A stretch of 15,122 nt of DNA from an uncultured Marinilabiliaceae bacterium (lineage in GTDB: Bacteria > Bacteroidota > Bacteroidia > Bacteroidales > Marinilabiliaceae). The notes under the pieces were generated by a model. The model made no database searches. It was not told where the DNA came from and was given only the letters and a program-made list of their open reading frames with translations. The translations under genes were made by a program, and so were the position numbers. The stretch is from NCBI GenBank assembly GCA_905235955.1, contig CAJONN010000023.1, positions 1 through 15,122 of the forward strand, read 5' to 3'. Positions 9,301-15,122 of the stretch are shown in pieces; the first letter of the stretch is position 1, and each line of letters opens with the position of its first letter.

Positions 9301-10684
9301 TACAGTTATTCGTGTTGACGAAATTAGCTCGCCCGGCTCGGTGCGTTTGCGTTTGCGCTCGCTCATCGAAAGTCTGAAGCAGTCGGCTGCACTCAATAGC
9401 AGTGTTAAGCAAATGGATTACAAGGCGTTGCACAATTCATTTACAGAAAAAGAAAAACAAGAACGCACAGTGCTCATACCTTGGTTTTCTGATTCGCTTT
9501 CGCCAATATTCCCGGCCTTTTTCAAGCGTTTGGGCTTCAACTTCCGCAATTTGCCTAAGCCCGACGAAGAGTCGATACAATATGGCTTGAAATATGGTCA
9601 TAACGAAGTTTGCTATCCGGCCACATTGGTGCTGGGTGACATAATGAAATTCTTGGTAAATCATAGCGATGAGCGTGACAAATACGTAGTTGGCATTACG
9701 CAGACGGGCGGACAGTGCCGAGCAACAAACTATTTGGCGCTTATAAAAAATGCTATGATAACAGCAGGCTTTTCTGACGTGCCAGTGCTTTCGCTCAATA
9801 CGGGTACGGCATACGGCAATGAGCAACCAGCCTTCACCGCCGATACAAAATTGGCACTTACATTAGCGCTCAAAATGCTACATTTCAGCGAGTTTTTAGC
9901 TGCGATGCAACGCTCGATGGTAGTGCGCGAAAAGGTAAAAGGTACATCGAAGGCTATAATGGACAAATATTTGGCGCTCTGCATAGATTATATAGAGCAA
10001 AAGAAGGAGAACAAACTTATTGATTTGCTCTCAGAAGCCATTGATGAGTACAATGCCATATCAATAACCGATGTGCAGCCACGTGTAGTAGGTTTGGTGG
10101 GCGAAATATACATCAAATACAATAGTTTCGGACAGTTGCACATATCGCAGTGGCTTCAGGAACAAGGTATTGAAGTTGTTGTGCCATCAATATTTAGCTT
10201 CTTGCTCCAATTCTTTGTCAACGATAAAGTCAACCACAAAAACAATATTGAGCGCACCACATTCATTGGTCGTCGCTTCCAAGATTTGCTACGCCTCTAC
10301 ATATCAAGCAGAGACAAGAAGTGGGACAAAGTGAAACGCAAATTCCGCTTCTATCGTCCGGAAACCAACATTTTTGAGCAAGCCAAAGATGCTTCAAATG
10401 TGCTCAATCTTGTCAATCAGTTTGGCGAGGGTTGGCTTATAGCAGGCGAAGTTATGGAGCTAAGTAGGGAAGGAGTGAGCAAAGTGGTTTGCTTGCAACC
10501 ATTTGGTTGCATAGCCAATCATATTGTAGCACGAGGCATAGAAAACAGACTGCGCAAAGTTTGTCCGCAAACAGGTATGCTCTTCCTTGACATCGATTCG
10601 TCAGTGGCAAAAGTGAACCTCGAAAACCGTTTGCACTTCCTTGTAGACCAAATGGCACAAGAGGAGAAAGAGGCTACTGCATAA
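6395..10684 (+). CDS. Tandem acyl-CoA dehydratase activase / HgdB-like fusion protein
   Basis: This 1,429-residue cytoplasmic protein joins parts that are separate in classical 2-hydroxyacyl-CoA dehydratase systems. Two BadF/BadG/BcrA/BcrD (HgdC-type) ATPase modules come first. Module 1 (about 5-260) has DAGSTT (10-15), DIGGEDSK (104-111) and TGGP (218-221). Module 2 (about 324-590) has DSGSTT (328-333), DIGGQD (426-431) and GGT (544-546). Each keeps two candidate [4Fe-4S] ligands 39 residues apart: C129/C168 and C451/C490. A four-cysteine segment follows (C614, C617, C621, C640), then a DUF2229-like region (about 680-900; C734, C773, C776, GRPYH at 872-876, C948 beyond). A C-terminal HgdB/HGD-D-like region has C1073, C1108 and C1372. 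Such fusions of about 1,400 residues occur in gut anaerobes. ATP-driven delivery of low-potential electrons is expected, but the substrate is unknown and no dehydratase, CoA-transferase or ferredoxin gene is adjacent. The gene appears monocistronic. Confidence 0.88.
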   Translation: MEKNYRIGIDAGSTTIKFVALDVATGEVAFSSYQRHFADIKSCLEKQFAELTAKLGSEALYSICLTGSAGIGLSERSGLPFVQEVLACSATMKELNKDDFTLIDIGGEDSKMVFFRKGKSPDIRMNGSCAGGTGAFIDQMATLLNIQPKEMSDAAANFKQLYPIASRCGVFAKTDIQNLLSRRLPLSDISASIFNAVAMQTMTTLARGADIITPILCTGGPLTFLPSLRQAFVRVMKLRPEDLIILPHAEVATARGAALSADTKATLSAAEILSKLSKDVHVIGEQFLAPLFKDEADYDTWKENINVRELRYANIKEGEENEVFMGIDSGSTTTKFLITNTDGAILFKSYANNDGNPLLKVEQALRAFFDTLKEKNATAKFLGSCVTGYGEDLIKAALNLDYGIVETMAHFKAAHYVASDVSFILDIGGQDIKSIFIRNGAVANIELNESCSSGCGSFLQGFAGMMNISLGEFAEKACKAKHPCDLGTRCTVFMNSKVKEALRQDTDPGDIAAGLAISVVKNCLYKVLKLQNLNKLGDTIVVQGGTFKNKAVLRALEILSGKQVYTTDAPELMGAYGAALYAIDQYKIDSKTSSFDGEATLATLSNITTDIVQCKGCTNNCQVVRFRFPNGNLSFAGNKCERIFHSKAKGSRQGENQIEAKYKYVFANANTKTADIDLKENKYIGIPRVLNMFENYPFWHALFTEAGFVPILSDESNTQLYRGGIFSVMSDNICFPAKLTNGHIMNLISKGVGRIFYPLVIMEQKEHQYDTNCFNCPVVSGYPDVIRSAVNPEQRYGIHFDTPVVSFKDEKAVFDSCYRYLHTLGVKKQTVKRAVKKAVAAKFEVRNNLITTEKQILNKAIENGTMLFVMTGRPYHVDPLINQRVAQIVTDLGADIISDDIFREEENQCLEMNYISQWTYPNRVIHAAHGVARLPLNVQLIQINSFGCGPDSFLMDEASNILNAAGKNHTVIRVDEISSPGSVRLRLRSLIESLKQSAALNSSVKQMDYKALHNSFTEKEKQERTVLIPWFSDSLSPIFPAFFKRLGFNFRNLPKPDEESIQYGLKYGHNEVCYPATLVLGDIMKFLVNHSDERDKYVVGITQTGGQCRATNYLALIKNAMITAGFSDVPVLSLNTGTAYGNEQPAFTADTKLALTLALKMLHFSEFLAAMQRSMVVREKVKGTSKAIMDKYLALCIDYIEQKKENKLIDLLSEAIDEYNAISITDVQPRVVGLVGEIYIKYNSFGQLHISQWLQEQGIEVVVPSIFSFLLQFFVNDKVNHKNNIERTTFIGRRFQDLLRLYISSRDKKWDKVKRKFRFYRPETNIFEQAKDASNVLNLVNQFGEGWLIAGEVMELSREGVSKVVCLQPFGCIANHIVARGIENRLRKVCPQTGMLFLDIDSSVAKVNLENRLHFLVDQMAQEEKEATA

Positions 10685-10694
10685 AAAGCTCTTG

Positions 10695-10750
10695 GCTATA
10701 AAAAAATGCTGATGTTTTTTGAGAAAGAGACATCAGCATTTTTTTATAGC
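10695..10750 (+). terminator. Perfect 21-bp inverted repeat acting as terminator
   Basis: The arms 10695-10715 and 10730-10750 are exact reverse complements around a 14-nt loop. Each arm holds a run of seven A or T residues next to the GC-containing core TGCTGATG, so a core hairpin (10708-10715 with 10730-10737) is followed by seven T residues, as in an intrinsic terminator. It begins 11 nt after the stop of the activase gene. The symmetry would let it stop transcription from either side. Confidence 0.8.
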
Positions 10751-10756
10751 AAAAAC

Positions 10757-10789
10757 TTGCAACCAATTTCGCTGAAAAATTTATTTTTG
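10757..10789 (+). promoter_or_regulatory. Bacteroidota-type promoter of the alpha-2-macroglobulin gene
   Basis: TATTTTTG at 10782-10789 matches TAnnTTTG exactly. A partial -33 element, TTG at 10757-10759, stands 22 nt upstream, slightly farther than usual. The start codon is 45 nt downstream of the -7 element. Its place just after the terminator supports independent transcription. Confidence 0.45.
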
Positions 10790-10834
10790 TAACAACAATA
10801 CAAAACATATCCAAATATCCACAAAATATATTCA

Positions 10835-13800
10835 ATGAAAAAAACGTTACTTGCAATCATTGCAACGCTATTATCTTTAGCGTTGTGCCAATGCACCTCG
10901 TGTGACAACGAACAAGAAGATTCGGGCTACAACGAATATGTAGCAGCTTTTACCAGCGGAACAATATCTCGCAAAAGCAGTATTTTTGTTGTTTTTTCGC
11001 AAGAAGTACAGCAAAGTCGCATAGATAGCTTAGATGTGCAAAAACTCATAAAAATTTCGCCAGCAATAGAGGGTAATTGTCATTTCACCGATGGTAATAC
11101 ACTTGTTTTTGTTCCTCAAAATGAGTTTAAACGTGGCGAGAAATATAAAGTTAAAGTTGATATTCCATCTATTTTTGACAATGGCGATGTGTTCAATTTT
11201 TCGTTTCAGACAAAACCCTTTGCAATTAGAGGTGATGTGAGCGAATATAATTGCCTTTCAGACAATGAGTATGAAATAGTATTCGAACTTCTGACAGCCG
11301 ACGAAGAGCAACCCAACGTAGTGGAGGATAACATATCTATAACTCCGACCAACGCAAAATGCGCATGGACGCATTCGCCTGATGGACAGAAACATATACT
11401 TAGCGTAACCATAAGCGAAACAGCTGAAATAGTAGTATCGACCAAGGAGAACAAAGAGCTCGGTTTGAGTGAATATAGGGTAGCATCAATGGATGTGCAA
11501 AACGTTGATAAACTTTCGGTTGTAAGAGTGCAGAAGGTGCCGGGTGATAAGTGCATTGTATTGACTTTCAATCAGTTGCTCGACCAGAAACAAAATATCA
11601 GTGGATTGGTAAGTATGAAGGGTTTTTCAATCAATCCGTATATCAACAACAACAAAATATATATCAACTATACCATCAACGATGTAGATCAAGACGAAAC
11701 AGATGATGGTGAAATAGATGTTACTATTGTTGTAAATTCAGCATTGCGCAGTGCCATCGGAAAAACTTTGGGAGAAGATTTTCAGAAAAGGCTAAAAATA
11801 GGTACCGACAAACCTGCTGTAATGTTTGTTGGTAATGGCGTTATCATACCACAATCAGACCGTATTGTAGTGCCTTTCCGTTCGATATATATGAAGGGCG
11901 TTAGGGTGATGGTTTTCAAGATATTTAGCAATATGGTGGGCTCAATGTTGCAACAAGACGGATTGAAGAGCTACACAGATCTCTCAGTTGTTGGCCGACC
12001 AGTAGCAGCCACCACATTTTATATGGACGATAGTGGGCTGGATCTCACACAGTGGCACACATTTGCCATCGATCTTACAGAAGAATTTAAAGTAGAGCCG
12101 GGTGCTATGTATCGCATTGAGCTTAGCCTCGATGCACGTTTGTCGGCTTGGCCAAGCGACTCGTTGCCCGAATGTAACAAATATGAAATAGAGAACGAAG
12201 ACAGACTCTTGCTTGCCAAAGCTAATAGCTCTTTCGACAACTATTCATATTACTACACCGGCAAGATGTCGTATCAGCCATATCATTGGTATGATGGTTA
12301 TTACGATGATAAAAAACAACCATCGAGCAAGGCCTACTACGAAAATGTTGTAGTTGGGCGCAATGTGTTGGCAACAAATATTGGTCTGACAGCCTTTAAA
12401 GATGTGAGCGACAAACTATATGTAACAGCCATCGACTTGCCCAGTGCTGCACCACTTAGTGGCGTAGACATAGAGGTGTATAACTTGCAACGACAAATAA
12501 TAAGCAAAGGCACAACATCGGCCGACGGCACTATAGCCATAGAATGCAATGCTGCACTTGGTCAGCCACACTACATTGTAGCCAGCAAAGGCAACGACGT
12601 GTCGTACCTAAATGTAAATAGAGGCAATGAAAAGTCAACCAGTTCATTCGATGTGTCAGGCGATGTAGTGCAGAAAGGCATCAAAGGCTTTATTTATGGC
12701 GATCGTGGTGTTTGGCGTCCCGGCGATACGATGTATTTGTCGTTTATTCTTAACGATAAAAATAACAACTTGCCAGAATCGCATCCGGTAACACTGCAGC
12801 TCACCAATCCGCTCGGACAGACAAATAGCGTTACGCGCAATAGTGGCTCGATGGGTATCTATTCGTTCCCAATGCATATTGATGAAAATGCCCCTACAGG
12901 CATCTGGACAGCTACAGTGAGCGTTGGCGATGTGTCGTTTAGCAAAAATTTGAGGGTAGAAACAATAAAGCCCAACCGACTAAAAATTGACCTTAAAGTA
13001 CCAGAAATTATTGAAACTAAGGCAACTAATGCATCGTTGCATACCGAATGGCTCAATGGCAACAATGCCAACGAACTAAAATACGATGTGCAAGCTACCA
13101 TAATTAGCACCAAAACAACTTGGAAACAGTGGAGCCAATATGCATTTGACAATATCACAAAAACCTTTGAAACTACAGAGCAAAACATAGCCAAAGGCGA
13201 AGTAAACAACACAGGCAATGCTTCGTTGGTGGTAAATATCGACCCACAAAAAACAGCTCCGGGTATGCTCAAATGCAACTTTACCACAAAAGTATACGAA
13301 CCTTCAGGCGAGTTTAGCATCGACTCGCACAAAGCGTTAGTTTCGCCATATAGTCGCTACGTTGGCATCAAAAGTCCGTTTGTGAAAGATCATGGTCATC
13401 TTGACACCGACAAAGATCAAACATTCTCACTTATATGCGTTGATAAAGATGGCAATACGGTGCCATACGTTGACCTAAACGTAAATATATATAAAGTAGA
13501 ATGGTATTGGTGGTGGCGTGCCGAACATGAAGACTTGGCAGGCTATACAACATCGAGATATAATAGTCCGATAAAAGAACTTACAGCTCAGACTGATAAG
13601 AACGGACAAGCTACATTTAATCTCAACTTTTCAGAAAGCAATTGGGGTACATACCTCATAGAAGCAACCGACGTAAAAGGCGGACATTCAACAGCAATAT
13701 TGAGTTATTTCGACTGGCCGTGGATGACTTCGCGCAACGACGAAAATGGCAATAGTGCCGCAACAACACTATCAATCAGCACCGACAAAAAAGAGTATAC

Positions 13801-15122
13801 ACTTGGCGACAAAATAAACATCAGTTTCCCGTCAGCAATGGGCGCAACAGCTATTGTTTGTGTGAGCAATGGCTCTAAAGTGCTCTCTACCAACACATAT
13901 CCATGCTCAGTAGAACGCACCATCATATCCATCCCATCAACCGAAGCCATGATGCCCAACGCCTACATAAGCATTTCACTTGTGCAACCATACGAGCAAA
14001 CCGTCAACGACATGCCCATACGCATGTATGGCATAGTGCCCATTGTAGTCAACTCAGACAAGAGTCATCTGAAGCCCATTGTTACCAGCCCCGATGAAGT
14101 GAAGCCTGAGAGCAAATTCAAACTTATGGTGAGCGAAGCCAATGGACGCCCAATGGCCTACACACTTGCCATTGTTGACGAAGGACTGCTCGACCTCACT
14201 CACTTCAAAACACCAAATGCATGGGATACATTCAACGCTCGCGAAGCAATGGGTGTGCGCATGTGGGATTTGTATGACTATGTGAATGGTGCATACGGTG
14301 GCACTATTGAGGAGATGTTTAGCATTGGTGGTGACGAAGCTCTCAATAATGGTCCGAAAGCCATTGTCAACCGCTTTACACCAATAGTATATTTTGACGG
14401 ACCTTTTGTGCTAAAAAAAGGACAGACTCGCACTCACGAAATAGATGTGCCCAACTACAACGGCCGAGTGCGCATAATGGTAGTTGCCGCCGGTGAACAA
14501 GCCTATGGTAGCACCGACAAATCAGTACTTGTGCGCCGTTCGTTAATGCTCATTGGTACAATGCCTCGCCAAATAGGTGTTGACGATGAGATGACAGTTT
14601 CGGCCACAATATTTGCCTCAAAGAAGGTGGGCAATGTTGATGTATCTATTGCTACAGACGACAAGTTGAAAGTAGTGGGCAATGCTACAAAGAAAATAAA
14701 CTTCAATGCAGCAGGCGACCAAACAGTGCAGTTTGCCGTAAAAGCAGGGCAGAAGAGTGGTACAGGTCATATAACCATAAAAGCCTCAAGTTCTGAAGAT
14801 AAAATAGATTATCCGGTAGAAATAAACATACGCGCTATTAGTCAAATAATAAGCAAAACAACATCGGTAAAAATAGACGCAAGCAAAACATGGAACGGCA
14901 AAATATCAATGCCGGGCAATAGCGATTACAAACTCAATATAGAGGTGTCGGCCAACAAGCCACTCAACCTTGCCAGCCGTCTTAAAACACTCAAAGCCTA
15001 TCCGCATGGCTGTGCAGAGCAAACCACATCGAAAATATTTCCACAGATATATTTGTCAGAATTCTGCAACCTCTCAGAGCAAGACAGAAGAGAAATAGAG
15101 GAAAATATAAAACGTGGTATCG
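10835..15122 (+). CDS. Alpha-2-macroglobulin family lipoprotein (3' end beyond window)
   Basis: The first 1,429 codons are open to the right edge without a stop; relatives are commonly about 1,800-1,900 residues. The N-terminus is a signal sequence followed by cysteines C18, C20 and C23. The lipobox is not canonical, and C23 followed by DNEQED resembles the acidic export signal of surface lipoproteins in Bacteroidota. An Ig-like/MG1 domain lies at about 35-125. Further macroglobulin domains include DRGVWRPGD (623-631). The conserved VDEG is at 1114-1117, the A2M domain starts near 1187, and the thioester motif CAEQ is at 1393-1396, so protein-trapping chemistry is kept. Bacterial homologues (E. 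coli YfhM) are thought to snare foreign proteases in the periplasm and pair with PBP1C (pbpC), which may lie just past the window. The ATG at 10835 is the only start with a signal peptide. A tryptophan-rich patch occurs at 889-895. Confidence 0.92.
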   Translation, partial: MKKTLLAIIATLLSLALCQCTSCDNEQEDSGYNEYVAAFTSGTISRKSSIFVVFSQEVQQSRIDSLDVQKLIKISPAIEGNCHFTDGNTLVFVPQNEFKRGEKYKVKVDIPSIFDNGDVFNFSFQTKPFAIRGDVSEYNCLSDNEYEIVFELLTADEEQPNVVEDNISITPTNAKCAWTHSPDGQKHILSVTISETAEIVVSTKENKELGLSEYRVASMDVQNVDKLSVVRVQKVPGDKCIVLTFNQLLDQKQNISGLVSMKGFSINPYINNNKIYINYTINDVDQDETDDGEIDVTIVVNSALRSAIGKTLGEDFQKRLKIGTDKPAVMFVGNGVIIPQSDRIVVPFRSIYMKGVRVMVFKIFSNMVGSMLQQDGLKSYTDLSVVGRPVAATTFYMDDSGLDLTQWHTFAIDLTEEFKVEPGAMYRIELSLDARLSAWPSDSLPECNKYEIENEDRLLLAKANSSFDNYSYYYTGKMSYQPYHWYDGYYDDKKQPSSKAYYENVVVGRNVLATNIGLTAFKDVSDKLYVTAIDLPSAAPLSGVDIEVYNLQRQIISKGTTSADGTIAIECNAALGQPHYIVASKGNDVSYLNVNRGNEKSTSSFDVSGDVVQKGIKGFIYGDRGVWRPGDTMYLSFILNDKNNNLPESHPVTLQLTNPLGQTNSVTRNSGSMGIYSFPMHIDENAPTGIWTATVSVGDVSFSKNLRVETIKPNRLKIDLKVPEIIETKATNASLHTEWLNGNNANELKYDVQATIISTKTTWKQWSQYAFDNITKTFETTEQNIAKGEVNNTGNASLVVNIDPQKTAPGMLKCNFTTKVYEPSGEFSIDSHKALVSPYSRYVGIKSPFVKDHGHLDTDKDQTFSLICVDKDGNTVPYVDLNVNIYKVEWYWWWRAEHEDLAGYTTSRYNSPIKELTAQTDKNGQATFNLNFSESNWGTYLIEATDVKGGHSTAILSYFDWPWMTSRNDENGNSAATTLSISTDKKEYTLGDKINISFPSAMGATAIVCVSNGSKVLSTNTYPCSVERTIISIPSTEAMMPNAYISISLVQPYEQTVNDMPIRMYGIVPIVVNSDKSHLKPIVTSPDEVKPESKFKLMVSEANGRPMAYTLAIVDEGLLDLTHFKTPNAWDTFNAREAMGVRMWDLYDYVNGAYGGTIEEMFSIGGDEALNNGPKAIVNRFTPIVYFDGPFVLKKGQTRTHEIDVPNYNGRVRIMVVAAGEQAYGSTDKSVLVRRSLMLIGTMPRQIGVDDEMTVSATIFASKKVGNVDVSIATDDKLKVVGNATKKINFNAAGDQTVQFAVKAGQKSGTGHITIKASSSEDKIDYPVEINIRAISQIISKTTSVKIDASKTWNGKISMPGNSDYKLNIEVSANKPLNLASRLKTLKAYPHGCAEQTTSKIFPQIYLSEFCNLSEQDRREIEENIKRGI

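Noticed and set aside
12859..13332. 157-codon minus-strand frame inside the A2M gene, and similar long antisense frames at 829-1257 and 9437-9826
   Set aside because: They lie wholly within well-supported genes of the opposite strand, show no family motifs, and reflect the codon bias of the real genes.

Overview
The window reads as ordinary chromosomal DNA of a member of the Bacteroidota, most likely of the order Bacteroidales. The base composition is AT-rich and no Shine-Dalgarno sequences precede the starts. Instead, several genes are preceded by close matches to the Bacteroides -7 promoter element (TAnnTTTG). The gene content also fits: a TPR/PD40/CRD/OmpA protein of the PorE type, a fused CoA-enzyme activase of about 1,430 residues, and a large alpha-2-macroglobulin-like lipoprotein. 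I see no tRNA, rRNA, CRISPR array, insertion sequence or phage gene.

Layout. Positions 1-142 are non-coding as far as I can tell. A PorE-like cell-envelope protein (143-2149, +) converges on a CaCA-family Na+/Ca2+-type antiporter (2136-3068, -), and their 3' ends overlap by 14 nt. The antiporter and serine acetyltransferase cysE (3230-4072, +) diverge from a 161-nt region that carries a -7 element for each direction. Malate dehydrogenase mdh (4240-5166, +) follows with its own promoter, a leader of about 115 nt and a Rho-independent terminator. Then come a membrane-anchored DNA/RNA non-specific endonuclease (5255-6205, +), the tandem activase/HgdB-like fusion (6395-10684, +), a perfect 21-bp stem terminator, and the first 1,429 codons of an alpha-2-macroglobulin-family lipoprotein that runs off the right edge (10835-15122, +).

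The genes do not form one pathway. They look like mostly independent units: envelope/secretion (PorE-like, A2M), ion homeostasis (antiporter), cysteine synthesis (cysE), the reductive TCA or succinate-forming branch (mdh), extracellular nucleic-acid degradation (endonuclease), and ATP-driven low-potential electron transfer of unknown target (activase fusion). Three start codons were moved downstream of the longest reading frame (antiporter, mdh, endonuclease), because promoter elements or a terminator hairpin overlap the longer alternatives.

I found no clear new multi-gene system. The part least explained by known biology is the 1,429-residue fusion. It carries two complete ASKHA activase modules, each with both cluster-binding cysteines at the same 39-residue spacing, followed by a four-cysteine segment and an HgdB-like reductase module, and has no dehydratase or acyl-CoA gene nearby.
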